From: Rhizobium sp. FKL33
GTDB lineage: Bacteria; Pseudomonadota; Alphaproteobacteria; Rhizobiales; Rhizobiaceae
Reading direction: 5' to 3'
Length of the DNA stretch: 64,000 nucleotides
Assembly: GCF_005222915.1 (NCBI RefSeq)
Contig: NZ_STFX01000006.1
Coordinates: 203,623-267,622 of the forward strand
In this document: one piece after another, positions 24,896 to 34,623 of the stretch
Layout of the letters: each line of letters starts with the position of its first letter
Numbering within the stretch: position 1 is the first letter of the stretch
Notes under the pieces: model-generated
What the model was told of the DNA's origin: nothing
Database searches by the model: none
Seen by the model: the letters and a program-made list of their open reading frames with translations, nothing else
Made by a program: the position numbers and the translations under genes

Positions 24896-25797
24896 CCACG
24901 CAAACGCCCTCCGTCGTCGTTTTCGGCAGCCTCCACTACGATATCATGGTGCATGGCCCGGCGCGCCCGCGCAAAGGCGAGACGGTCACGGGCAGCAGCT
25001 GGCGGCCGAAATGCGGCGGCAAGGGCGGAAACCAGGCGGTCTCCGCCGCAAAGACCGGCGTGCGCTCGCATATGATCGGCGCCGTCGCCGATGACGATTT
25101 CGGCCGCGCCCTCATCGACAACCTCGCTCAGCGCAATGTCGACCATCGTTTCGTCAAACAAGCGCCCGGCGTCGCAAGCGGCATGAGCGTCGCGATCTTC
25201 GACAGCGAGGGCGACTACGGCGCGGTGATCGTCTCGGGCAGCAATCTGACGCTCGGCCAGGCAGATGTCGATGCGGCGCGTGAAGTCTTCACTCCAGGCG
25301 GCGTTCTCGTCTTGCAGAACGAGGTGCCCGATCACGCCAATGTCGCCGCCGCGCGGGCGATGAAGGCGGTTGGCGGCCGCGTCATCCTCAATGCGGCGCC
25401 GGCCCGTCCGTTGTCGGAAGACCTCGAGCGGCTGGTGGATGTGCTTGTTGTCAACGCCATCGAAGCCGAACAATTGGCCGAGACGCCTGTCGTCGACACA
25501 TTGGCGGGCGCGCTCGCGGCGGCCAAGCTGTTGACCCGAACTTTTCCCGTCGTCGTCGTCACCGCCGGCGGCGAAGGCGTCGCCTGCGCAAGCCAAGCAG
25601 GGGAGGAAATCTCCATCGACGCCATCAAGGTGAAGCTCGTGAGCACGCATGGCGCTGGCGATGAGTTTACCGGCGTCCTCGCCGCCGAACTCTCTCGTGG
25701 AAAGGACATCCGCACGGCCTTGGTTTCCGCCAACGCGGCGGCTGCGGTTCTGGTGAGCACGCCGCTTCCCGATGGCAATGGCCGTCAATCATCTTGA
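24892..25797 (+). CDS. Ribokinase-like PfkB-family carbohydrate kinase
   Basis: 301-aa PfkB kinase. The N-terminal signature region is CGGKGGNQAVSAAKTG and the C-terminal active-site signature is STHGAGDEFTGVLAAEL, with the catalytic Asp in GAGD. It phosphorylates the sugar delivered by the upstream RbsABC-type importer; the TIM-barrel protein and RpiR regulator suggest a ribose, allose or ketose-type substrate, not resolved by sequence. Last gene of the operon, with a hairpin two bases after the stop. Confidence 0.9.
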   Translation: MTTQTPSVVVFGSLHYDIMVHGPARPRKGETVTGSSWRPKCGGKGGNQAVSAAKTGVRSHMIGAVADDDFGRALIDNLAQRNVDHRFVKQAPGVASGMSVAIFDSEGDYGAVIVSGSNLTLGQADVDAAREVFTPGGVLVLQNEVPDHANVAAARAMKAVGGRVILNAAPARPLSEDLERLVDVLVVNAIEAEQLAETPVVDTLAGALAAAKLLTRTFPVVVVTAGGEGVACASQAGEEISIDAIKVKLVSTHGAGDEFTGVLAAELSRGKDIRTALVSANAAAAVLVSTPLPDGNGRQSS

Positions 25798-25798
25798 G

Positions 25799-25822
25799 AG
25801 CGCCGTAAACTCAATCGGCGCT
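25799..25822 (+). terminator. Hairpin after the kinase gene
   Basis: AGCGCCG and CGGCGCT form a perfect 7-bp stem with a 10-base loop two bases after the kinase stop, in a convergent intergenic region. No U-run, so termination efficiency is uncertain. Confidence 0.5.
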
Positions 25823-25921
25823 ATGAAGTGGCAGTCGGCTGGCTCGGAGAAGGTCATGTCCGAGAAATTTTGTTATGCAAGTCCACTGACAGGGTACAGG
25901 TGACAAGACTGGTCTGGCTTC

Positions 25922-26887
25922 TCATTCTTCTGCAGCAAGGCTCATCGCGGTCTGCTCATCAGTGATGAACGTCGTCGGCGAAACCGTTCGAATGGCTGCC
26001 TTGAGCGCAACGACCTTTTCCTTGCCGCCCGAAATCAAAACGCGCTCCGGCGTGCGGCTGAGACGGGTGGGATTGACGGAGATCACCCGAGAATTAACTT
26101 CGTGATCAAGGATTTCGCCGTTTTTGCCGATGAAGTTATAGAGCACATCGCCGACGGCCCCGGCTTCGATCAGGGAGCGCCGGTCGGCTTCGCTGATATA
26201 GCCGGCGCGATAGCTGGTGGTCAGCGTCGAGATGCCGCCGACGGAGAGCAGCGCGACATCGAGTTTGTCAGCCATTTCGAAGATCGCCGCCAGGCCGCAG
26301 CGCTCCAGCAAGGCGTGCTTGGTTTCAATACTGTCGACGACCGCAGGCGCGGGCACGAGATAACCGTCGCCTTGAAACAGTTCCGCGAACTGCCAGGCGA
26401 ATTCGGCCGGGTTGAACCGGCGGGCGGCGGCGATGCCGCCCAGCAGCGAGACGACGCGAAAATCCTCGAGCGTGCCGCCATTGATGAAAGGCAGGGTGTT
26501 GTAGAGCGTGCGCCCCCAGCCCACGCCCACCGTCAGTCCGGATTTCATGATGCCGGAAATGAAATTGCCAGCTGCGGCGGCGATGACGCGAACGGGATCG
26601 CCGTCGGGATCGGAAAAGGGCGCCACGATGACCCGATTGATGCCGAAGCGTTTCTCGACATTCCGTTCCAGCTCCACCAGCTCCGCAAGCGGAGCCGAGA
26701 CGGTCACCCGGACCTCGTTGCGCCGCCGCGCATCGGCCAGCGCCCTCACGACCATCACCCGGTTGATGCCGAGCTGGTTGGCGATCTCGTTTTGCGTCAG
26801 ACCCTCAACATGATAGAGCCAGACTGCGCGAGCACGAATTCGATCGGCATCGCTCTGCACGCCAGTCAAGGGTTGCGCCACTTGCAT
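25922..26887 (-). CDS. SorC-family transcriptional regulator
   Basis: 321 aa. The N-terminal helix-turn-helix (RAVWLYHVEGLTQNEIANQLGINRVMVVRALADAR) is followed by the SorC sugar-binding effector domain (VGVGWGRTLYNTLPFI, VVSLLGGIAAARRFNPAEF, AGAVGDVLYNFIGKNGEIL). It is the last gene of a leftward operon, 27 bases after the lipoyl/hydrolase gene. It probably controls the divergent promoters at 31.9-32.1 kb in response to a phosphorylated or free polyol/sugar. Confidence 0.92.
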   Translation of the reverse strand: MQVAQPLTGVQSDADRIRARAVWLYHVEGLTQNEIANQLGINRVMVVRALADARRRNEVRVTVSAPLAELVELERNVEKRFGINRVIVAPFSDPDGDPVRVIAAAAGNFISGIMKSGLTVGVGWGRTLYNTLPFINGGTLEDFRVVSLLGGIAAARRFNPAEFAWQFAELFQGDGYLVPAPAVVDSIETKHALLERCGLAAIFEMADKLDVALLSVGGISTLTTSYRAGYISEADRRSLIEAGAVGDVLYNFIGKNGEILDHEVNSRVISVNPTRLSRTPERVLISGGKEKVVALKAAIRTVSPTTFITDEQTAMSLAAEE

Positions 26888-26914
26888 CCTCGGTGTGTCC
26901 TCCTTGAGACATCG

Positions 26915-28540
26915 TCATACGGACACCATGGCGGACACGATATGTCGGCGGATGATTTTGGCAAGCCGCTCAGGGCACTCGATCTGCGGCGTATGACCCG
27001 TATTGTTCAGGAGATGAATACCAAAATCCCCATCAACCGCAAGCGCATGGCGGCTCGGAAGAATATGATCGCGCTTGCCCCACACAACCGTCGTGGGAAT
27101 AGCGAGACGTCCGAGCGCTGGGCGCAGATCGAATGACTGTACGCCGTCGGGGAACAGGGTGTCGCAGAGATCCGTCTGATAGTGGCGCAACTGTGGGTCC
27201 ATGCGCTGCCTCATGGCCGCTTTTGCATAGTCGTCGCTGACACCCTCCGGATCTGCTGTGAGCCGCCTGAGCCAGGGGGCGAGACTTTCGACGCGCGACG
27301 CCCGGGCAATGCCATTGAGGGTGGGACCGTCGATTTCGGGCCCCAAGCCCCCCGGCGCTATCAGAGACAGAGAGGCGACCATCTTGGATCTGATGTCGGC
27401 GATGGCGATGGCGATCGCCCCCCCAAGGGAATGGCCGACAAGGTGGACAGGTCCCGAACCGACTTCCGCGTCCACAGTCCGACCGACCAGCTTCGCAAGT
27501 TCGGCGAAACTGCCGATTTTTAGCCTGGGCGATTTTCCATGGCCGGGAAGATCGATACGGATGAGCGGATTGGGCAGGCTCAACGCGCGTTCGAACGGGG
27601 TCCAGCTCGGGCTATCCGCCGCAAAGCCGTGAATAAGCACGATCGGGGCGCCCTGGCCGTTCCGGCGCGACACATGCAGCGGACCGCCTTCGGCGCTCCA
27701 TCGAGACGTCTGCATGGGCGCTGTTTCGACTCGTCTCTCGAGATGGCGGCGCACATCCCCTGCCTGAATTCGCCCGAGCGGCCCCGTGCCGGAGACGTCG
27801 GAAAGCGAAAGCGCCGCTTTGCGCGCCTCGGCGCGCGCCGCCGGCGTCGCGCGCAGACTGTCCGCCAATGAACTCGTCACACTGGCGTCCGCCATCCGCT
27901 GTGGCGCTTGGGAGGATGGCGGCGCGTCAGTGGATGTTGCTGCAGGGGTTGGCGATGGCGGGACGATCGCCTCTGCGGCCGACGGACGATCCAGTTGAAC
28001 CCCTGGCGGGCAGATGTAAGCAATGACCTGCCCCACCGGCACACGGTCGCCGGGAGCGGCGCTCACATGCTGCAGCACGCCCGTAGCCGGGGCTTCCACC
28101 TCCATGGCCGCCTTGTCCGTCTCGATATCGAAGAGCGGCGCGCCTTTTTCGACATGAGCGCCTTCGGCGACATGCCAGACCGCGATCTGACCCTCGGTCA
28201 TGTCCATGTCGACCTTGGGAAGGATGACCTCGACCGCTTCAGAGGCCGTCGTCGCCGGATCGGCGGGCGCGGCGACGCCCTCCCCGACCGGCGCGCTTTC
28301 GCCCTCGGCAAGAAGGAAAGCGACCACGGAACCCACGGGAACTCTGTCGCCCGGCTGGGCCGTCACCGCGCTCAATCGTCCGCTGGCGGGGGCTTCCACC
28401 TCCATCGCCGCTTTGTCGGTTTCGATGTCGAACAAAGGCGCGCCTTTTTCCACATAGTCGCCTTCCGCGACATGCCAGGTCGCGAGCGTGCCATGGGTCA
28501 TGTCCATGTCCACTTTCGGCAGGATCACCTCGACAGGCAT
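26915..28540 (-). CDS. Two-lipoyl-domain E2-like protein with alpha/beta-hydrolase C-terminus (AcoC-like)
   Basis: 541 aa. Two tandem lipoyl domains (about 1-75 and 95-170) each have the lipoylation motif ETDKAAMEVEAPA, then a Pro/Ser/Ala linker, an E3/E1-binding segment (RATPAARAEARKAALSLSDV) and an alpha/beta-hydrolase domain. The hydrolase part shows the oxyanion region VLIHGFAADSPSWTPF, nucleophile elbow GHSLGGA and the C-terminal His in NNTGHTPQIE. This architecture is known from AcoC, where the usual catalytic acyltransferase fold is replaced. The start at 28540 follows AcoB-like by one base gap. Substrate unknown; acetoin is one option. Confidence 0.88.
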   Translation of the reverse strand: MPVEVILPKVDMDMTHGTLATWHVAEGDYVEKGAPLFDIETDKAAMEVEAPASGRLSAVTAQPGDRVPVGSVVAFLLAEGESAPVGEGVAAPADPATTASEAVEVILPKVDMDMTEGQIAVWHVAEGAHVEKGAPLFDIETDKAAMEVEAPATGVLQHVSAAPGDRVPVGQVIAYICPPGVQLDRPSAAEAIVPPSPTPAATSTDAPPSSQAPQRMADASVTSSLADSLRATPAARAEARKAALSLSDVSGTGPLGRIQAGDVRRHLERRVETAPMQTSRWSAEGGPLHVSRRNGQGAPIVLIHGFAADSPSWTPFERALSLPNPLIRIDLPGHGKSPRLKIGSFAELAKLVGRTVDAEVGSGPVHLVGHSLGGAIAIAIADIRSKMVASLSLIAPGGLGPEIDGPTLNGIARASRVESLAPWLRRLTADPEGVSDDYAKAAMRQRMDPQLRHYQTDLCDTLFPDGVQSFDLRPALGRLAIPTTVVWGKRDHILPSRHALAVDGDFGIHLLNNTGHTPQIECPERLAKIIRRHIVSAMVSV

Positions 28541-28541
28541 G

Positions 28542-29555
28542 TCAGACCTCGCCGCCGAGCAGACGGCGGGCCGCCGCCTCGATCGTGTCGACCTGCGGCA
28601 CCGAGGCGCGCTCCAGGTCGGGATTATAGGGCACCGGCGCTTCCGCGCCGCCAAGCCTCAGGATCGGCGCATCGAGAAAGTCGAAGGCGTCGCTTTCCGC
28701 CACCATCGCGCTGATCTCGGCGCCGACGCCGTAGCTCTTGACGCCCTCATAGACGACCATCAGTTTGCCGGTCTTGCGCACCGAAGCGAGGATCGTGTCG
28801 CGATCGATCGGGCGAACCGATCTGAGATCGATGACTTCGACATCCTTGCCGTCAGCCGCAAGCCGCTCGGCCGCCTCGAGCGCGCGATGCACCATGATCG
28901 AGCTGGCGACGATGGTGAGATCTTTGCCCTGCCTCCGCACCGCCGCCTTGCCGATCGGCACGGTGTAATGCCCCTCAGGCACATGGCCCTTCATCTTGTA
29001 GAGGAGCTTGTGCTCGAAAATCAGCACCGGATCGGGATCGGCGAGCGCCGCCAGCAGAAGGCCCTTGGCGTCTTCCGGCGTGGAGGGCTGGACGACCTTG
29101 AGACCGGGAACATGGCCGAACCAGGCCTCCAGGCTCTGGCTGTGCTGCGCCGCGGCGCCCGTGCCGGATCCCGCCGGCATGCGGAAGACGACCGGCACCG
29201 AGGCCTCGCCGCCCAGCATGTAGCGAAGCTTGGCGGCCTGATTGACGATCTGCTCCATAGCGAGCGCCGCGAAGTCGGAAAACTGAAATTCGAAGATCGG
29301 CTTCAAGCCGGTCAGCGCCGCGCCGACCGCCACGCCCGCGCCGCCGAGTTCGGAAATCGGCGTGTCCATCACCCGATCGGTTCCGTATTTGTCGACCAGA
29401 TCGAGCGTCACCTGGAAGGCGCCGCCATAGACGCCGATGTCCTCGCCCATCAGGATCACCGTGGGATCGGCGTCCATGGCGAGCGACATCGCTTCGCGGA
29501 TGGCTTCAGAGTAAGACAGCGTGCGTTCTTCGATGTTTCGCGCGATAGCGTTCAT
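28542..29555 (-). CDS. TPP-dependent dehydrogenase E1 beta subunit (acetoin/pyruvate type)
   Basis: 337 aa, transketolase-like beta subunit of a 2-oxoacid or acetoin dehydrogenase E1: [56 protein letters not shown] and the C-terminal transketolase domain ([18 protein letters not shown]). The ATG at 29555 follows the alpha-subunit stop by one base. Together with the alpha subunit and two-lipoyl protein it makes an Aco-like complex, but an E3 gene is not present in the window. Confidence 0.92.
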   Translation of the reverse strand: MNAIARNIEERTLSYSEAIREAMSLAMDADPTVILMGEDIGVYGGAFQVTLDLVDKYGTDRVMDTPISELGGAGVAVGAALTGLKPIFEFQFSDFAALAMEQIVNQAAKLRYMLGGEASVPVVFRMPAGSGTGAAAQHSQSLEAWFGHVPGLKVVQPSTPEDAKGLLLAALADPDPVLIFEHKLLYKMKGHVPEGHYTVPIGKAAVRRQGKDLTIVASSIMVHRALEAAERLAADGKDVEVIDLRSVRPIDRDTILASVRKTGKLMVVYEGVKSYGVGAEISAMVAESDAFDFLDAPILRLGGAEAPVPYNPDLERASVPQVDTIEAAARRLLGGEV

Positions 29556-29556
29556 C

Positions 29557-30555
29557 TCAGGCCTCTGCATAAACATAGCGGGTCACTTCGCCGATCGACG
29601 GCGCGAGGCTCGCTTTGGCGAATTCGATTCCGGCCGCCACTTCGGCGACGGCTGCTTCTTCGATCGACTTGGCGCCCGCCTCGTCCAGTATTCCATGGCC
29701 GATCAGGTCCGCGCGGAAGCGGGCGATGGGGTCACGCGCCATCCATTCCTCGATCTCCTCCTTGGTCCGGTAGCGGTTGCGGTCGGATTTGGAATGGCCG
29801 CGCCAGCGATAGGTGAGGTTTTCGACGAGGCTCGGGCCTTCGCCGGCGCGGGCGCGGGCGATCGCATGATGCACGGCCTCGGCGACGGCGGAAAAATCAT
29901 TGCCGTCGACAGTGACGCCCGGCATGGAATAGGCGGCCGCGCGCTCGGCGATATTCTTCACGGCAGTCGATCGGGACACGGCGGTGGACATACCGTAGCG
30001 ATTGTTTTCGCAGACGAAGATCACCGGCAGTTTCCAGATGGCCGCCATGTTGAGCGCTTCGTGGAAGGCCCCTTCATTGTTGGCGCCGTCGCCGAAGAAG
30101 CAGATCGTCACGTCGGTCTTGCCCAGGCGCTTGGCTGAGAGCGCCGCACCGACCGCGATCGGCAGGCCGCCGCCGACGATGCCATTGGCGCCGAGATTGC
30201 CGGTCTTCACATCGGCGATATGCATCGAGCCGCCGCGGCCATGGCAATAACCGGTCTCCTTGCCGAAGAATTCCGCGAACATCCGCCCGACATCAGCGCC
30301 TTTGGCGATGCAATGTCCGTGACCACGATGGGTGGAGGTGATCTTGTCCTGATCCGTAAGCTCGATGCAGGTCGCCATGGCGCTGGCTTCCTGGCCGATC
30401 GACAGATGCATCGTGCCGTGAATGAGGCCGCGCATATAGCTCTCTTCGGCGCCCTCTTCGAAACGCCGGATCAGAAACATGCGCTTGAGCGCTTCCCGCA
30501 ATTGGTCGGGAGAATAGGTGCGGATGGCGAAGGGTCTGTTGTCCGGCGCGGTCAT
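29557..30555 (-). CDS. TPP-dependent dehydrogenase E1 alpha subunit (acetoin/pyruvate type)
   Basis: 332 aa. The TPP-binding motif is [17 protein letters not shown]...NN (near 165-200); flanking stretches are [35 protein letters not shown] and [11 protein letters not shown] with the regulatory/activation loop. The chosen ATG at 30555 is 2 bases after the upstream oxidoreductase stop. Pyruvate dehydrogenase alpha subunits and AcoA are closely related; the fusion-type E2 downstream favours an acetoin-like alpha-hydroxyketone substrate. Confidence 0.92.
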   Translation of the reverse strand: MTAPDNRPFAIRTYSPDQLREALKRMFLIRRFEEGAEESYMRGLIHGTMHLSIGQEASAMATCIELTDQDKITSTHRGHGHCIAKGADVGRMFAEFFGKETGYCHGRGGSMHIADVKTGNLGANGIVGGGLPIAVGAALSAKRLGKTDVTICFFGDGANNEGAFHEALNMAAIWKLPVIFVCENNRYGMSTAVSRSTAVKNIAERAAAYSMPGVTVDGNDFSAVAEAVHHAIARARAGEGPSLVENLTYRWRGHSKSDRNRYRTKEEIEEWMARDPIARFRADLIGHGILDEAGAKSIEEAAVAEVAAGIEFAKASLAPSIGEVTRYVYAEA

Positions 30556-30557
30556 GA

Positions 30558-31877
30558 TCAAAGCCCCAGCATGGCGTCTTGGCGAGCGCGCAGCGCGGCG
30601 ATTTTGCTGTCGGCCGGGACCGAGGCATTGGCGGTGGTGATCAACTCGCCCTTCTTGATCGGACGGGTAACGGTTGCGCCAGCCAGGAGGCCGCAGGGAA
30701 TGGCGCCGGCCGATTTCGCGTCCTCCACCGTCATGATCCAGGCGCGATAGCAATATTCGCCGATCTGATCGAGACGGTCGCCCGGCTGCAGGTCCTTCTT
30801 GGCGAGCGCGCCCACTTCGGCGACCGGCCGGGGCAGAGGCTGCATGTCGGCCTTGCCGTAAAGCACGACGCGGGCGCAGGTCAGGGGCACTTCGAGCGAC
30901 GTCAGGTGATAAGGACGGAAGAAGGTGAAATAGGGGCCTTTGCCCATCTTCAGATCTTCCATGCGCTCCCAGATGCGCGGATGATCCATCTCGGCGACGA
31001 CAAAAACGCCCGGAGCTACGCCCTTGCCGATGGTGAAGTCGACGCGTCCTTCCGACGAGGACAAGACGCCGCCGGCGCTTTCGGGGATCAGAACCTTGTT
31101 GAGCTCTTCGCGGCTGCAGGCGGGGCCGTGCATGCCGGGCTTGTCGGGGGTAAGGCCTGTGGCGTTGGCGATGGCCGCCATTTCCACCATGGTCTTGGAG
31201 CCGTCGACGAATTCCACCAGCATGCGCGGGTTCATATGACGGTCAGACGCTTCCTTCGCATAGGCGTCAGGCGTCGCGTCGATGTTGAGCGGGTTGTTCT
31301 TGCCCTTGCCGGCGCTGATGATCCGGTGGCCCATGGCGCTGACGAACTCGATGAGCTCCATGCAGCTCGACGGCTCGTCACCGGCGCCGAGCGAATAGAC
31401 CACGCCCAGCCGCTCCGCCTCGGCGCGAAGATAGGCGCCGATGGTGATGTCGGCCTCGACATTCATCATCACGAGATGCTTGCCGCGCTCCATTGCGGTC
31501 AGACCGATCTCGGCGCCGACGGCGGGAATGCCCGTGGCGTCGACCACGACATCGATGAGGCCTGCATCGAGAAGCGCGTTCACATTGTCGGTGATGGCGA
31601 CTTTGCCTTGCTCCATCGCCGCGTTGGCCTGATCGCCATTGCTCACCTCGACGACCCGCTCCTTGTCGCCATAGGCGATTTCGACCGATCTCTGGGCGGC
31701 GCCGGGCTTCAATTCGCTGATCGCGCCGATCTGGACGCCATTCATATGCGCGACGCGGCTCACGATGTCGGTGCCCATCTCGCCAGCGCCGACCAATCCG
31801 ATGCGTATGGGTTTTCCAGAGTCCGCTCTGGCGGCGAGATCGCGGGCGAGGCCCGTGAGGGCGACATTCGTAGGCAT
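30558..31877 (-). CDS. NAD(P)-dependent oxidoreductase with C-terminal SAF domain
   Basis: 439 aa. The N-terminal Rossmann fold has IRIGLVGAGEMGTDIVSRVAHM and resembles homoserine dehydrogenase-like proteins; VVDATGIPAVGAEIGLTAMERG and HLVMMNVEAD follow. The C-terminal part (about 340-430) is a SAF-type domain with the ending ARQDAMLGL. GGAGGAAATC precedes the ATG at 31877. First gene of the leftward operon, just ahead of the E1 genes, so it may generate the substrate that the TPP complex cleaves. The reaction is not established from sequence. Confidence 0.82.
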   Translation of the reverse strand: MPTNVALTGLARDLAARADSGKPIRIGLVGAGEMGTDIVSRVAHMNGVQIGAISELKPGAAQRSVEIAYGDKERVVEVSNGDQANAAMEQGKVAITDNVNALLDAGLIDVVVDATGIPAVGAEIGLTAMERGKHLVMMNVEADITIGAYLRAEAERLGVVYSLGAGDEPSSCMELIEFVSAMGHRIISAGKGKNNPLNIDATPDAYAKEASDRHMNPRMLVEFVDGSKTMVEMAAIANATGLTPDKPGMHGPACSREELNKVLIPESAGGVLSSSEGRVDFTIGKGVAPGVFVVAEMDHPRIWERMEDLKMGKGPYFTFFRPYHLTSLEVPLTCARVVLYGKADMQPLPRPVAEVGALAKKDLQPGDRLDQIGEYCYRAWIMTVEDAKSAGAIPCGLLAGATVTRPIKKGELITTANASVPADSKIAALRARQDAMLGL

Positions 31878-32012
31878 GATTTCCTCCAAGGTTATGGCCT
31901 TGGTTATTGCACATTTGTTTTTTCTGTCAACATAAGTTTATGCTGCATTGCGGCGATGATTGTCTGAAAAGGAGGATTGACAGGGGTATCAATCCGTACA
32001 TAGTGTATATCT

Positions 32013-32029
32013 GTGAAACTAAAGTTCAC
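32013..32029. promoter_or_regulatory. Inverted repeat in the divergent promoter region (candidate SorC operator)
   Basis: GTGAA-N7-TTCAC lies in the 249-base AT-rich region (31878-32126) between the SAF oxidoreductase and the MalE-like gene. The whole region is non-coding and must contain both promoters. Assigning it to the SorC regulator is inference. Confidence 0.4.
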
Positions 32030-32126
32030 TTCAGGCAACAGACGCGGGGGAAACGGAGTCGCGTCCTGATGTTCCGCCTGGAAGGCTTGTCACTCGACGC
32101 GAGTGACGTTTGGGAGGATTCTGACG

Positions 32127-33680
32127 ATGACATTGTTCAAACAAAGCGTATCCCGTCGCTCGTTTCTGCGCACCACCGCCACGGTGGGTCTTGCAGCGGG
32201 AGCGGCCGGCTTGAAACTGCCGGCTTTCGCGCAGTCCAATCTGCCTGACATCCAGGCGACGCTCGACAAGATCTCGGTCGACGGTTATGTGCGCGAGGAT
32301 TACCGCAAACTCTACAAGCTGAGCTCCGATCCGCTGTGGGATCCGGCCAAGGACTGGATCCGCACCGTCGACTGGGAGAAGGTCCGGTCCGAGCAGTCCG
32401 GCAAGACGGTTCGCTTCGCCATCGGCGCCGCCGACCAGGATTCCGCCGCCGAGGGCCTCAAGCCCTTCGAAGCGCTGTCGGGCATCAAGGTCGAACTCGT
32501 GCCGATCCCGGACGACAGCTTCTATGACAAGGCCGTCGCCGAATTCGTGTCCGGCAACGCGTCCTTCGACGCGCTGCAGTTCTTCTCGCCCTGGCTCGGC
32601 GATTTCGCCGCTCCGGGATTCCTCGCCGAACTCGACGACTACGCCGCCAAGTGGAAGCTGCCGCTTGACGATTTCTACGACACCTATCGCCTGAACTACG
32701 GTTACTTCGGCGGCAAGCTCGTCGGCATTCCCTTCGACTGCGACATCCAGATGGTGCATCTGCGCAAGTCGATCGTCGAAAAGATCCTCGGCGGGCCGAT
32801 CGACAAATCCAAGTCCGTTCCTTCCTATGACGAACTCATCCGCATCAGCGGCGAGGCCAACAAGCTCGGCGGCGGCGTGGCCGGCCTCGGCATGATGCTC
32901 GCCCGCGGCTTCTGGTCGACCTACACCTGGGAGCATATCGGCGCTCAGGCCGGGCTGAAGCTGTTCGACGAACAGTGGAATCCACAACTCGCTTCCGACG
33001 CAGGCATGAAGGCCATGGACATTATCATGGCGCTGCAGAAGAATGCGATCGAGGGAACCTCTGGCGCAGGCTGGGGCGAAAACCGCGCTGCATGGTTGGG
33101 AGGCCAGGTTGCGACCAATATCAGCTGGCAGGATTCGGGAACGCAGGCCATGCGGCCCGACCAATCGAAAATCGTCGACGATTTCGTCACCATCTATGAG
33201 CCGCGCATCGCCGGCGGCGTCTTCGCTCCGCCGAACATCGCGGGCTCGACGTCCTGCGTCGCCGCAACCTCGCAGAACCCGGAAGGAGCATTTCTGATGC
33301 TCGCCTTCCTCACCACCTCCTCGATCATGGCCATGAACGAAGCAAACGCCAACGGCGTCGCCCCCGGCTATCGTTCGGTGCTCGGCAACGAAAGGCTGCG
33401 CGCCATCTCGCAGCCGATGGAAGTCTGGGCCAACAGCCTCGAACACGCCTGGTGCGCCCCGCGCCTGCCCGGCATGTTCGAAATGGAGCAGGCGCTCGGC
33501 AACGAGATCAACCGCGCCGTGACCGGCCAGATTTCCGCCAAGGAAGCGCTCGAAAACGGCCAGACCGCCTGGAAGAAGATCATGGAGAAGAACGGCTTCT
33601 CGGGCGGCAAGGCGCCGGTCGCTTACGCGGATGTCGCACCCGGCATGTATGTCGGCGCCGGCAAGCCGCTGCCGTTCTGA
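32127..33680 (+). CDS. Extracellular solute-binding protein family 1 (Tat-exported)
   Basis: 517-aa MalE-class periplasmic binding protein with a Tat signal (VSRRSFLRTTATVGLAAGAAG, cleavage near AFAQ). It is longer than the usual 400-430 aa because of a roughly 75-residue N-terminal region (LDKISVDGYVREDYRKLYKL) before the binding-protein fold starts at VRFAIGAADQDSAAEG. GGGAGGATTCTGACG precedes the ATG at 32127. It opens the rightward importer operon; the ligand is a carbohydrate or polyol, unspecified. Confidence 0.9.
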   Translation: MTLFKQSVSRRSFLRTTATVGLAAGAAGLKLPAFAQSNLPDIQATLDKISVDGYVREDYRKLYKLSSDPLWDPAKDWIRTVDWEKVRSEQSGKTVRFAIGAADQDSAAEGLKPFEALSGIKVELVPIPDDSFYDKAVAEFVSGNASFDALQFFSPWLGDFAAPGFLAELDDYAAKWKLPLDDFYDTYRLNYGYFGGKLVGIPFDCDIQMVHLRKSIVEKILGGPIDKSKSVPSYDELIRISGEANKLGGGVAGLGMMLARGFWSTYTWEHIGAQAGLKLFDEQWNPQLASDAGMKAMDIIMALQKNAIEGTSGAGWGENRAAWLGGQVATNISWQDSGTQAMRPDQSKIVDDFVTIYEPRIAGGVFAPPNIAGSTSCVAATSQNPEGAFLMLAFLTTSSIMAMNEANANGVAPGYRSVLGNERLRAISQPMEVWANSLEHAWCAPRLPGMFEMEQALGNEINRAVTGQISAKEALENGQTAWKKIMEKNGFSGGKAPVAYADVAPGMYVGAGKPLPF

Positions 33681-33687
33681 GGCGATA

Positions 33688-34623
33688 ATGGCTACTTACG
33701 CAAGCAGCCAGACCGCAGGGGCGCATCGCGCCGCCCCTGCGCGTCCGTACAAGCGACGTTCGCCCCTGCTGCGGGCCGCCTTCCCCTACCTGCTCGTCGC
33801 ACCCGCCCTGATCTATCTTCTGGCGATCACGCTCTATCCCGGCGTCTTCGCAATCTATCAAAGCCTGTTCGTCGTCAAATTCGTCAAATGGACCTGGGCG
33901 GGCTTCGACAACTACATCGAGATCCTCCAGGATCGCGAATTCTGGGCCGCGCTCGGCAACACGCTGATCATCGGCGGCATTTCGCTCTGCCTGCAGACGG
34001 TGATCGCGCTGGCCATCGCTTATTTCGCCTATCGGGATCCCATGGTTCGCGGCTGGCGCATCGTGTTCCTGATGCCGATGTTGTTCATGCCGTCCGCCGT
34101 CGCTTTCATCTGGAAGCTCGCCTTCAATGACGGGCGGGTGATTTCAGATCTCCTGATGCATCTCGGCATCGTCAGCGGCAATGTCGACTGGCTTGGTTCC
34201 GTCTGGCTGGCGCGGTTGACGCTGATCGTCGCCGACGTCTGGCAGTGGACCCCCTTCCTGTTCATCATCTTCGTCGCTGCTTTGCAGGGCCAAGATCAGG
34301 AAATCGAGGAAGCGGCGCGTCTCGACGGCGCGTCCTGGCCGGCGATCTTCTGGAACATCTCCCTGCCGATGATGCGGCCGGTGATCGTGGTCGCGGTGAC
34401 GCTGCGCGCCATCGACATCACCACAATGTTCGCCAATGTCTTCATCATGACGCAGGGAACGCCGGGCGGGACCACGGAAACCATGAGTTATTTCATTTAT
34501 CGAACCGGTTTCCGCATGTTCAACTTCGGTTACGCCTCGGCCGCCTCGGTCCTGATGCTGATCATCACCATTGTCCTGGCGCAGACGATCGTCAAGCGCG
34601 CCTTCCATTCGGGGAAGAGCTGA
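33688..34623 (+). CDS. MalF/UgpA-type ABC sugar permease
   Basis: 311 aa, six predicted transmembrane segments after a basic N-terminal tail (PYKRRSPLLRAAFPYLLVAPALI). The EAA loop is EIEEAARLDGASWPAIFWNISLPMM. It starts 7 bases after the binding-protein stop, and its stop overlaps the next permease's ATG (TGATG). Confidence 0.93.
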   Translation: MATYASSQTAGAHRAAPARPYKRRSPLLRAAFPYLLVAPALIYLLAITLYPGVFAIYQSLFVVKFVKWTWAGFDNYIEILQDREFWAALGNTLIIGGISLCLQTVIALAIAYFAYRDPMVRGWRIVFLMPMLFMPSAVAFIWKLAFNDGRVISDLLMHLGIVSGNVDWLGSVWLARLTLIVADVWQWTPFLFIIFVAALQGQDQEIEEAARLDGASWPAIFWNISLPMMRPVIVVAVTLRAIDITTMFANVFIMTQGTPGGTTETMSYFIYRTGFRMFNFGYASAASVLMLIITIVLAQTIVKRAFHSGKS

